Shown: positions 13,176 to 22,800 of the stretch, piece after piece
Position numbering within the stretch: position 1 is the stretch's first letter
Layout of the letters: each line of letters starts with the position of its first letter
Origin: Andrena cerasifolii
Taxonomy: Eukaryota > Arthropoda > Insecta > Hymenoptera > Andrenidae
Length of the DNA: 64,000 nt
Direction of reading: 5' to 3'
Assembly: GCF_050908995.1 (NCBI RefSeq)
Contig: NC_135120.1
Span: 20,783,433-20,847,432, forward strand
Position numbers and translations under genes: made by a program
The notes under the pieces: generated by a model
Told to the model about the DNA's origin: nothing
Seen by the model: the letters and a program-made list of their open reading frames with translations, nothing else
The model's database searches: none

Positions 13176-13279
13176 CTTGCCAGTGGACCACTCCTCTTCG
13201 CTCGTTGACCCAATATCTTCTCGACCACGGTGACATTTCCGCTTCTCGCTGCCTCTAGCAGCTCCTGGTCCTTCCCCAT
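13176..13279 (-). CDS. ANKS1: ANKS1-like ankyrin/SAM/PTB adaptor, first coding exon (partial gene)
   Basis: The exon runs from ATG at 13279-13277 to a splice donor AG|GTGGGT at 13176/13175 and encodes 34 codons plus two bases. The start MGKDQELLEAARSGNV is almost identical to the beginning of vertebrate ANKS1B (MGKDQELLEAARTGNV) and close to ANKS1A. It forms the capping helix pair before the first ankyrin repeat, followed by EKILGQRAKRSGPLAR. The family comprises cytoplasmic or synaptic adaptors with ankyrin repeats, two SAM domains and a PTB domain, acting downstream of receptor tyrosine kinases. The remaining exons were not found in bases 1-13175, so the first intron exceeds 13 kb. An in-frame ATG upstream (13330) would add 17 residues but lacks conservation. 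The gene is divergent from TM7SF3. Confidence 0.85.
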
Positions 13280-13658
13280 GGTCCATTTACACCGTAACCG
13301 AGGCCTGCTGATCACCTGCACACTTGTCAATTTCTGTTTTTACTACGATTACTCGCGTTTCATTGATCCAGCGTGGCCATCTTGGGGCCGACTGGCCCGC
13401 CACCTCGCGGTCACTTCGCCAACACGGGGGCGCGCGAGAGAGACGGGAATCGCGGGGCCCACGTTTGCTAGCCGGCCTGAAGCGAGACGGAGCGACGCAG
13501 CCCGAGGACTGCGATGTGTACCGCGCTCGGGCATCTAGCCGACTGTCAAGTGCCAGCTGTTGCGCCGTACTGATTTTCCGTAGCTTCCCGCTAGCTCTCG
13601 GCTTCACCAGCAATTTAATCGAATAAGTGTGTCACGCGGTTCGTAACGCCGGATCGAC
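13280..13658. promoter_or_regulatory. Shared divergent promoter of ANKS1-like and TM7SF3 genes
   Basis: Only 379 bp separate the two start codons, which face away from each other, so both 5' UTRs and a bidirectional promoter must lie here unless 5' noncoding exons exist elsewhere. The interval is GC- and CpG-rich and lacks an obvious TATA box. It contains GCCATCTTGG at 13376-13385, the reverse complement of the YY1/Pho-type core AAGATGGC common near TATA-less start sites. Promoter function is inferred from layout. Confidence 0.5.
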
Positions 13659-13755
13659 ATGAGTCGCGGACTCATCAGAGAGCCACTCATCATTCTCTTG
13701 CTCGCCGCTAACTGTCTGGCCGTACAGAAAAGTCCGAAAACCGAGTCTCTCGATG
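13659..13755 (+). CDS. TM7SF3: TM7SF3 exon 1: signal peptide
   Basis: Encodes MSRGLIREPLIILLLAANC then LAVQKSPKTESLD. The leucine/isoleucine core at residues 9-18 followed by AANCLA makes a good secretory signal peptide. Donor G|GTGAGC at 13756, phase 1. The 1.57-kb intron that follows is AT-rich. Confidence 0.88.
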
Positions 13756-16700
13756 GTGAGCACATAACCTCAAACTTCGATAGTCTGTTTTATCAGTAAA
13801 CTGTCCCTCTTGCCCGGGTGTAATTCCTGCAATTCGATTAAATGCCATCGATTTCTGCCGTGCGGCGCGCAAATCCCGTTACGTACGTTGGAAAATTTCA
13901 AAATCAATCATCCGACTACCAATCGAATTGTTTTTGTTATTGCTACGGCGTAACCTTTCTTCCTTGGTACAAACATATACATACCGTGTTTTTTAAGCTT
14001 TACGGGCATGTCGGATTAATTACATTTGGGGAATGGTGTTATGTAAATGCGTCTCGAGTTGTAAATAGATATTGAAGATTGTGCATTTGGAGGAAAATTT
14101 CAGTCTTAAGGGAGAAACTGTTCTTGGCTCAAGGATATCTTAGGTAGACTTGTTATCAGACATTGTAACTAATGTGTGCACACATCGCCATTATTTGTGA
14201 TGTATAAGATAGCGTTAGACAGATTGTTGCATTGATGAACTTATGTTTATGTAACATTTTTCAACAGAAAAGAGCCAGTGCGTATAATAATAGTTTATGC
14301 TGATTCGGCTTGGCAATGCCCTCTAATTAGACAATAATTACTGACAGCTGTTATCGTAGCTACCAAGTTCGTGTGTATAGGATACAATTACAAGCTCGTA
14401 CTGCAATATTTTTCATTTTTATTGCGTAAGATATTCATTACATACGAAGTAACAAATAAGTAACAACGTAGAAGAGAAACATGTACAAATGTGTAAATGT
14501 AAAGGGAGATTTAAATAAATAAAATCTGATCCAAAGAAAGTTTATTATATATGTATATATTCCGTGAATATTTTTATAATACGCATGTTACTTATCTTTA
14601 ATCATTCATCGCATTTATTACACACATACTATATCAGCTTTGCATATATATTTTGATTGTGCGCAATATGCGTACAGGTACTTTAATAAAGCCTGAACGT
14701 ATCAGTGCATGTAATGAAGTCGCTACGCGTCTGTGCAAAACGACACTCATCAGACTAGTATTACTATTATTATTTTTATTTTTATTCGTCTTTATTACTT
14801 GAAACATACAGAGAAAAACAATACATAAAGACTATCGAAGTAAAGGGCGAGGCTGCAGGAGAATACTGTAGAAGCCTAACTGTAACTAAATAACTAACAT
14901 TAAACTAAAACTAGGAAAGAAAAATAGAAACAGAGTGAATCTAAACATTATTCTGACGCATAGTGCAAAAATATATATCGTCAAGCTTTACATTTAAAAT
15001 CAGGAAACAAATTTAGTCCTCGAATATCAGGAGGGCGGGAATTATAATAATGAGCTGAAATATAAGCGAAGGAGGATTGAAGTTTAGATGTCGAGTGTAC
15101 CGGGTATGAACTATAAACTCACAACTTTATCAATCTTTTACGATTCCCTACTCCACTTCTGGACAGTAAAAAGAAAAATGAAACTCTAGTTCTTATTTCC
15201 GCTCCCAAGCACACCAGACTACCTCTGGTGTTTGCTTTTGTGTACAATAAAATACGGCAGGATTGTTTAACTGTAAAACTAGTATTGTGTAAGTTATGAA
15301 AATAATGTGTAATACGTTTTACAGATGGCAGTGTATTGAAGGTGGCTTTATCTAATGTTCAAAGCGGCGATGCATTCATCCAACAGATAAACATTGCCCC
15401 CAGTAGTAACGTAACATTTAACGTAACAAACGTCTCTTCCGATGCCTCGTTCATTATCGCACAAGTTCACGCATATGAATACAATGTCACTCTGTCATAC
15501 GATAGAGACCATCTCCATAAAGTTTCAAACAGAAGTGTGTTCGGATCAAACATCGGCCTCTTTGTTAAGCCGGGTACGCTAATAACGACGCAGTTGTTTT
15601 TGAAAAACGATAACGTCCACCATGTTGACGCCCTGCTCGTTGTTATTCCATATACTGCTAATGGTGAGTACTCTCGACATTTAGCGTATTACAACAGATC
15701 CATTTGTACCATGTCTCGGACCAGTAAAATTATAAGAAATTCCCCATAGTCAGTGGCGGATTTAACGGGCGGCCGATGAGCAGTTGCCGCCTGGGCCCCA
15801 GCTCAGAAGGCCCCTCCATGGCCCCATCTTCGACCAAATATTATGATTATATCCAAATGCTACATTTTTTTCTGTACTACTATACTTAGCACGTTTTTAG
15901 TAAACTACCTTCTCATTTTCCCGAAAAAATGGGCCCCTCAGAACGTTTTTCACCTGGGCCTTTTTCCTTAAATCCGCCACTGCCCATACTGCGATTAACA
16001 CTCATGTAATTCGAAAGCACGTGTAGCCATATCAATTCGACTATCCAGTAGCAAGCATTAAATTATTCAAATAACAGCACACGTTGCGATAGAAACTGCT
16101 GATTTAGACGTCCAGACAAATTTCTCGCGAGCTTTGCGTTCCGATTCAGCGCTTGATATACAGGGCGGTACAGAAATCGTTATCACTTTAACAGAATCGA
16201 CACTATGATAACCAGAAGAAATAAAGAAAAGCTCGACCTTCGATTTCTATGAATCTTTTAAACAAATTTCTCTTAATTCTGTAGGGAAGCTCGGAATCCT
16301 ACATTTCGGTTTTATTGCGACGACGTAGGCGCTCCGGATGATACATCTTTGCGCAGAGCGTGTAAAGAAGTTGCGTATCATTTGATTAAAGTGATAACAG
16401 TTACTGCATCGCCGTGTGTACCATCGATAATTTCAAATGGGTTCCATGGTTAAGTTGTGTAACAAAAAATGGCCACCGATTTCGCCCATCAATTTGTTGT
16501 TCTCTTCGCAGCACCCATACCGGGTGGATGCAACATGGAGTTCAATACCGAAATCGCGCCGTACGCGAAGGTGTCCGTACGAGATGCGATGGTAATAGTC
16601 GACGTTCAGCCATCTTCTGTGCCATTGAACGGCAACTCAACCTGTGAGAAAAATCCAGTGCAACACGATATGTATCAGTTGTATTTAACATCGCAGGAGT

Positions 16701-19540
16701 TCGATCGTGACAGCTACTTCACGGCCATCATAAATATGTTGACCGTGGATGATATCGTGCAGAACGGCCGACAGGTACTGGCAGCTTAACCGTCTACCTG
16801 CCACATGCTTCTATGTAAATGAAAAAGAAAAAACAAGATTCTCCTTCCATCCTAAATAATCGCTTAACGCATTAAGAGTACAACAAAATGGTTTCATTGA
16901 ATCGCACAAAGGGGTTCGCATGGCAATTAATTCGTGGAATTTTGTATAGAGGGTTCAGTTACGATTAATGTAGACAAATGCCCTCGAAATTAAGTTAAGC
17001 GAGCTGTATAGTTAGAAGAAAATCAACCGGCCGTAGACTATGAATTACGTTGCACATGACCCTTAGATTTACGTTACTCTCGTGATGTATTATCGTCCTG
17101 TATTTTTCCGTACTTCGTCATCATAATACAGCGAAGAATTGTTTCGCGGTCAGGTATCGAACGCCGACGTGTTCTCGCAGATGAGACGATTCTTCAGCGC
17201 ATACACCGGCACTGGATCGGTTTATGTGACGGTCGCCAGTTACGGAGGCTACTCCGCAGCTTATGTGCCGACTTTCTCGTATGCCTGCAGCCCCTTGGTC
17301 GACCCAGAGTCGTGTCAAGTTCTAAGTACGTTTCGCTTCGTCAATGCTGTACCTATAATTCACGTTGCAGTGAAAACATCGGCGATACCACCCTTTCTTT
17401 CCAGGTGCGGTCTTCCCGAAACTGGTTTGCGCTGGTTGCTTCTTCCTTGGTGCCCTCGCGGTCTTCAAAGGGAACGCGCTTTACCCGGGCGACATGGCAG
17501 TGCCCATTCTGTTCACTTCGACCATGATCAGTTACGCCGTCACGGTCGCCATCAGCCAGGAAACCGAATCGTCCGGTGAGTGTCCAATCTCATCTTCCAT
17601 TTTACGTTCCGCCGTTGCTTCAATCGCGCGAACTATCCCTACGATTCTGATCGTGGATCGTGTCGCGGCGCAGTAACATAGAAATATTCCGTTCCGTTCG
17701 TTTCAGCCAACATAGCGATCGCTCTGGGACTGGGCCTGATTTTCACGCTGCTATGGGGGGCTTGCTATAAAGGCCTCCAGGTCGTCGCCATAACATTATT
17801 CAGTCTCACCCTAGGATTCTTCATCTCGAGCGTGGTCTACTTCCAGTCTCCAGGTACGCTACTTTCAGACTAAACCGGCGAAACGGTCGACAAAACGCAA
17901 ACGGAAATAAAGCGTTCTGCATGCTCTGTCTGAAGGATCGCCGGGGCAGGGGGGTTGTAGCAAATTATAGGAAAATAATGAAAGCCGGCTTAAAAGCGGA
18001 GAGTAGTAACGCGAAAAGAAAAGGGATTGGGGAGGGTTTGGGGGGTGGAAGGGACAGCTCACCGCCCCGAATCGAAGTTAGTTTGAGTTTGGCGAAGGGA
18101 TGAAGCACAGTCAGAGAGCCCCCCCTCCCTCATCCCCGGTAGCTTTTATCAATGTTGCCCGCTCATGTGGAAACTTCGGCTGCCGAATCCCCTCGTGCAG
18201 CAGCGGGCACTCGCATAGCCTCCTACCTTTCTCACCCATAACGCGGCACATCACCCTCCGTGCCACCCTCACCGACACGCGCGCGCACCCGTATGCGTAC
18301 GTACACGCGCGAAAAAATCATCGTCGCGTGCAGACAGCCCACCCCAATGCGGACTCCCACGAAGCGACCTAACCAGCTTCGAAGATTCACATTCACCTAA
18401 TTGTGTTCCCCTCCCGCTCCTCATATTTATTTTTCGCTTGGACCTATTTAGATTACACGGTCTATGCATGCGTAACAGCGTCGAGTATCGGTCCGACCTA
18501 TCCCGGCGTCGACAGATGATCGGGCTGTTCACCCTCTGTCCTGTTTTTCGCGCAGCTCGGACGCGTCCTCGTGGTTTATGCATGCGGTAGTGTCGCGCGC
18601 ATCGAAGAAACTACAAAAACTATCGGTGAAAGTGTACAGTAGGTGCTCCCTCTCGCTTTGTGCTGTACTTAATGATGATACCGGGCGGAATTCTTTCGGT
18701 GGTCACCATGCAACTCGACGTTTACTTTTCAGATAGCTTCACAATGCTCGAAAGTGACTGGATCTTCTGGACACTGTTCATTGCTATCGGTACCGTTTCA
18801 TCGTTCGTGTTCGCATTATTATCTGTTGTTACACCAGCCATTGCGTGTGCCATATTCTCGTCCTACATGATGGTCCTGCCGATCGACTATTACGCTGGGT
18901 CGTCTCTGAAATACATCATTATAAATGTGGTTAGGAGGGTTACCGTCAGTGACTTCAATCAGGCTGTCATCTACCCACCGACTCAAACCAAAGGTACCGG
19001 CTGATTCTGATTCCCATGGATCAGACCTGTCCACGGTGAAGCCCTTTACGCCGGGTTGCCTCCCACGACGGAATTTCGCTAAAAGTTTGGGATAGAAGTC
19101 ATTAGGTTCGGTTGATTTTTTATTATGTGCCACCGCCTGAACTAGTCGCCCTAGAACTTTCCACGGGCAAACTCAGGGAAGATCTTTTTGGTGAACCTGA
19201 AAATCTATCCCTGTTAACTGATCCTTCTAGTTGCCTCTGAACCTCTAACACTTTGCAGTCCCACTTTATATGTATCCATAGCTTCTATTGCAAATTAATG
19301 ACAGGATAAAATCGGTGATTGGACTCCGGGAGTTCACCTTGGACAGGACTGCCAAACGTCAATAGGAACACGTTTCACCGAGACTTATATGTTTAACATA
19401 CCATTACACTTTCAGACGTATGTTTAATCGTTCTCTGGGTATTACTGGCATTGTACCGTTTCCTGAATCAGTGGATCACAGGAATAACGATACCGTCCCC
19501 GATGCGGTTCGTGACGGATACGACGCCTCTGATCGGATAG
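13659..19540 (+). CDS. TM7SF3: TM7SF3 orthologue, complete eight-exon gene
   Basis: Exons are 13659-13755, 15325-15663, 16512-16774, 17154-17325, 17405-17575, 17707-17853, 18733-18993 and 19416-19540. They total 1575 bases with all GT-AG borders and phases agreeing: 524 residues, against 570 in human. The protein has a signal peptide, a glycosylated ectodomain and seven hydrophobic segments. Family hallmarks are PIPGGCNMEFN (human PVPGGCNLEFD), VPTFSYACS, GFFISSVVYF and the DYYAGSSLKYIIINVVRR block (human DSYWSTSLSYITLNVLKR). Human TM7SF3 is a plasma-membrane/nuclear-envelope protein linked to stress protection; its biochemical activity is unsettled. SID-1-like membrane proteins were considered and rejected on these motifs. 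The start of exon 4 is the least certain border: an earlier AG at 17131 is out of phase. Confidence 0.92.
13756..15324 (+). other. TM7SF3 intron 1
   Basis: AT-rich noncoding DNA. A stretch at 14754-14950 (poly-TTATT start, then a compact unique block) looks like a decayed repeat, but no terminal structure could be fixed. The 77-codon frame at 13842-14075 has no family resemblance. Confidence 0.6.
15325..15663 (+). CDS. TM7SF3: TM7SF3 exon 2: N-terminal ectodomain
   Basis: Acceptor TTTTACAG at 15324, donor G|GTGAGT at 15664, phase 1 at both ends. Encodes about 113 residues of a beta-rich extracellular region with sequons NVT, NVT, NVS, NVT and NRS, aligning with the human stretch SSNVTFLIFQIHS (here SDASFIIAQVHA and the NVT before it). 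A methionine inside the exon would be an artefactual start; the true frame enters from exon 1. Confidence 0.88.
15751..15982. mobile_element. hAT MITE, copy 1 (CAGTGGCGGATTTAA ends)
   Basis: Terminal inverted repeats CAGTGGCGGATTTAA and TTAAATCCGCCACTG, flanked by an 8-bp target duplication CCCATAGT / CCCATACT (15743-15750 and 15983-15990, one mismatch). An 8-bp duplication and CAGTGG ends indicate the hAT superfamily. It has no coding capacity. It sits in TM7SF3 intron 2, 87 bp after the exon 2 donor. A second copy is at 36965-37650. Confidence 0.92.
16512..16774 (+). CDS. TM7SF3: TM7SF3 exon 3: PGGCN ectodomain
   Basis: Acceptor TCTTCGCAG at 16511, phase 1. Starts APIPGGCNMEFNTEIAP, the most diagnostic family motif, continues to MYQLYLTSQEFDRDSY (human VYQYFLPENDLTEE), and ends NGRQ at a phase-0 donor GTACTG (16775). 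An NST sequon and a lone cysteine in STCEKN are present. Confidence 0.9.
17154..17325 (+). CDS. TM7SF3: TM7SF3 exon 4: end of ectodomain
   Basis: Uses the acceptor TTTCGCGGTCAG at 17153, phase 0, so that NGRQ joins VSNADVFSQMRRFF. Encodes SVYVTVASYGGYSAAYVPTF and SYACSPLVDPESC, matching human AAYIPAHTYACSFEAGEGSC. Donor A|GTACGT at 17326. An alternative acceptor at 17131 would need a different exon 3 end. Confidence 0.8.
17405..17575 (+). CDS. TM7SF3: TM7SF3 exon 5: transmembrane segments 1-2
   Basis: Acceptor TCTTTCCAG, phase 1; donor G|GTGAGT at 17576. Encodes hydrophobic VFPKLVCAGCFFLGALAVF, a loop KGNALYPGD, and MAVPILFTSTMISYAVTVAI. The preceding intron is only 79 bp, typical of compact insect introns. 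Confidence 0.88.
17707..17853 (+). CDS. TM7SF3: TM7SF3 exon 6: transmembrane segments 3-4
   Basis: Acceptor CGTTTCAG, donor G|GTACGC at 17854. Encodes IAIALGLGLIFTLLWGACY and VVAITLFSLTLGFFISSVVY; the GFFISSVVYF end matches human GFLISSVTFF. Confidence 0.9.
17854..18732 (+). other. TM7SF3 intron 6
   Basis: 879 bp, GC-rich, with overlapping spurious frames on both strands and no recognisable element. The ATG-started frame at 18660 runs into exon 7 but begins inside this intron; the polypyrimidine/AG at 18721-18732 marks the true exon border. Confidence 0.6.
18733..18993 (+). CDS. TM7SF3: TM7SF3 exon 7: transmembrane segments 5-6
   Basis: Acceptor TTTACTTTTCAG, donor G|GTACCG at 18994. Encodes DSFTMLESDWIFWTLFIAIG, a sixth segment in AIACAIFSSYMMVLPIDYY and the conserved SSLKYIIINVVRR block, ending VIYPPTQTK (human FTNVPFQTN). 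Confidence 0.92.
19416..19540 (+). CDS. TM7SF3: TM7SF3 exon 8: transmembrane segment 7 and C-terminus
   Basis: Acceptor ACTTTCAG at 19415; stop TAG at 19538-19540. Encodes DVCLIVLWVLLALYRFLNQW and a short cytosolic tail ending TTPLIG, resembling the human end TPLLL. The tail is shorter than in human, which accounts for most of the length difference. Confidence 0.88.
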
Positions 19541-19843
19541 GGTTTCATTGGCGGTGTTTGCATACGAAAATGAATGTATAAGAACTAACCTACAAATCCA
19601 TACAAACAGCCTGTCTTAACTCAGGTCGAAGAAAGAGACTTAAGAAATATTCATAGACTGAGGTTTTTTAGTCTGTAAACGTTTTTATTCGCGTATGTAT
19701 TAGTATTTGAAGAGAGCTGAAAGCGAACCATTTTATGCGCCTGCGTGTTTGTACCCTTTTCACACGTCTCAAGAGCGGGCGAGTTTCTTAAAATAACGTT
19801 AAGATAGTTATTACTCGTTTATATGTAATAGCTTGAATTACGA

Positions 19844-19849
19844 AATAAA
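19844..19849 (+). terminator. Candidate TM7SF3 polyadenylation signal
   Basis: AATAAA in CGAAATAAAGTT, about 300 bp after the stop codon, in AT-rich DNA. It is the first canonical hexamer downstream. Position only; cleavage was not tested. Confidence 0.45.
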
Positions 19850-22800
19850 GTTAATACGAAGTAAAATTTACGTCCGATGTGTTTTACACTCCTGCCTTCT
19901 AGTCAAATATTTGCAATCGGTGGCTAAAGGAGATGGAGGCTCATATGGTGCAAAATCTTCCAGCACAGCTGATCTTACTGTGCCCATATGCGATAGTAAA
20001 CGACCCTGTATATATACGAATGCACATAGGTAAGTAAAGGACGGAAGGTTGTGACGTAACGAACGAATACACGTGAGTTTGCATTGTCATTAAAATGAAA
20101 TAACATTTATTGAATCGAGACAGTGACACCTAACAGTGGTTTTCTATATATATCCTACTACTTACAATCTTAAAGGTAATCACAGCAACAATATTATCTC
20201 CATTATTCACAACACTTACGTAGATTACTGTCGCAATAATATATTATATTCTCATTAATAAATTTGTTTAATACTCATACACTGTATTCGTTATTTTTAA
20301 GTATCATTGTTACAGATAATAAGAAAACTGCGTAACCACTTCCGCGTCACGGGTCGATCTGTCGAAGATTTAATCACGGCCTGGTCACGGCCACGGTCTA
20401 CGTTCATCGCGTGTAACGGAATCGTTCGTCTTTCGTGCCGCCTCGGCGACATTACAAAACTGAGCAGCGAAGGGCGTCAAACGCAAGACAATTCGAAGGA
20501 GCGCACGGTGGTAACGTCTTTCGAAGGGGTGGGGAGTAGGGCGGAGCGATACTATATAGACAAAATTTAAATTTGAATAGTCTTTTGATTAACCAAACAC
20601 AACTGTGAAAAAAATTTTTGGAAAAATATTCGTGTCTACAGGTTCCTTTTCTTCCTAAAATGATCATATAATTCTTTTTAGGATAAAAAGGAACCTGCAG
20701 ACATGAATTTTTCCAAAAAAATTTTACAGTTGTATTTGATTAATCAAAAGACAACTATCTCGCACCCAGGAAAACTGAAAATTCAAATTTAAATTTTCGC
20801 CTATGTAGTATGATTATATAATCATTTTCAGGAGAAAAAGGAACCTGCAGACATGAATATTTTTCCAAATTTTTTTTACAGTTGTGTTGGTTAATCAAAA
20901 GACAACTATCCCGCACCCAGGCCAACTGAAAATTCAAATTTAAATTTTCCGCTCCGCCCTAATGGGGAGTGATAGGAACTGAATATCAAAGCAAAAATCA
21001 CGAGAACCTCTGGTTCGCGAGCGACGATGTCAACGAGGAAGTGGTGCATGTGGATCTGAACGAATTGTACGATCGAAATCGAAACCGTGGCCACCCTCGG
21101 CGATCGGGGGTGGCGGCGGCGGTGCTCGCATCCGCGAGAGATTCTCCCCTTAGCGCGGCTGCATTGTTTTCGTGTCCTTTCCAAAAATATAAATTTACTA
21201 AGGTACAATTCCCGTTTACCGTGTGTATGTGTGTACGTTGTATCCTATGTGTGTGCATGTGTGTGTCCTGCGTATCTGCTAGCCCGGCAGAAAGCGTTCC
21301 CGACGAATTCGTACAGTGCCAACGTTCGCTTCCTTCCGGGACGACATTGCACAACATTGGCGAGTATAACATTGTTCTTTCGTTCGACACGGCGCACGAT
21401 TACGTGATTACCCTATTGACTGTCGATTAAATCGTTAGATAGTTCCGTCAGCTACGCCGATCTCGCGCGATCCCCGCCAACAGCCTTTGACCCGAAGCTC
21501 CTCCAGACAGCGTCTGCAGATTAACGAGCTGCGCGGAGATCGAGTCGCGAGATCCGTTATAAACAAGTGGCTGCTTGTAACACTCATATACATGTATAAG
21601 CGTGGATGCTGATGGCTCGGTGGGGAAAAGAACGTGGGTCCGAGTACGCCCCGGTACAGCGAAGGTCGAGGGACAAGGAGAAGAAAGAGGGCCGAAGTGA
21701 TACGGAGTCACTGATTTAACCACCGTTCCTCCGCGTCGAGCCGCGAACACCGACGACGAAGTTTAATCGACTAGCGAGAAACACGAGTCGCGAGTAAACG
21801 AACGAAAGAAGGAAACAGAGGGAGGCGATGAAGCGGTGGTCGTCGAAGAGCTGCGCCAAACGACGGAAATCTCAAGCGGTTGTTGGCGGTCGCGCGCCCT
21901 TCACCTTCACCGACCTCCCTCGCTCTCATCGGTAACGCGATTAATTACAAGTTTTCTATCGCGCGAATAGCCTTGTCTGAGGTAGTGCATATATATCAAA
22001 TTACCCTGTACCGTAATTTTCCTCACTTTCGCGCCCCGTGCAGCCGGAAACACAAGTTTCGAGGGAACTTCAGGCGAGCAGCGTCGCTTTTGCTCGGCTC
22101 GAGTGACTCCGCGAGCTTTGCTTCACACCGCGAGCAACTTACTTCAAAGCCGCGCGATCGTCGATTAGCGCTCGCGCGATTAATCTTTTGTAGAGCGCGA
22201 GCAAGTTCACCCGGACTTGGTGGTTTTTGTTGCTTTAGTTGAGCAGGTCAAAGCGACAGGCGGAAATGGAATGGACGCTGAAACTCGAAGCACTGTGATA
22301 GCTTATCGAGAAATAAACTGGAGACACTAATTTTTCTTAATTACGAGAATGAAAGTCCAGCTGAAGTTTGACTAATACACATCGAAGTCTGATACATTCA
22401 CATAAACTGTGAATGAACACCTCAGCGTGTGCAGCGTAAATCGACGATCCCGAGGCCCAATATCTCCCAACCTCGCTCGAATCTTTTTATATACCCCGTT
22501 TGAACGTTCTCACTTTGAAAGAATTTCGTTGCGACGCGACGTTCTCGTTCCGAGATCAGTTACGAGGTCTCGTTCGGCAAACAGTGACTCCGTGGGAGGG
22601 AACGATGAGCGAATAAATGTAGGTTCAGGTCGCGTCTTACCAGCGTGTCAACGAGGATAGCTCCGCTGGCTGTTCGCGCAGCAGAGTTGGAAGCCATCGT
22701 TCGCTTCCGGTCCAAGGGAGAACACCGAATATACAATGGGGTCGAAGAGAGTTGTGTGTATGTGTGTGTACGATCTCTATGAAGTGGTACGATCGAACGG

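Noticed and set aside
13659..19540. SID-1 type RNA channel
   Set aside because: The multi-pass protein with a glycosylated ectodomain suggested it first, but the PGGCN motif, segment order and C-terminal block match TM7SF3.
20969..21430. 153-codon plus-strand frame beside the MITE
   Set aside because: It begins in the MITE target duplication and includes a GT-repeat-encoded valine/cysteine run. No known family; no splice partner found.
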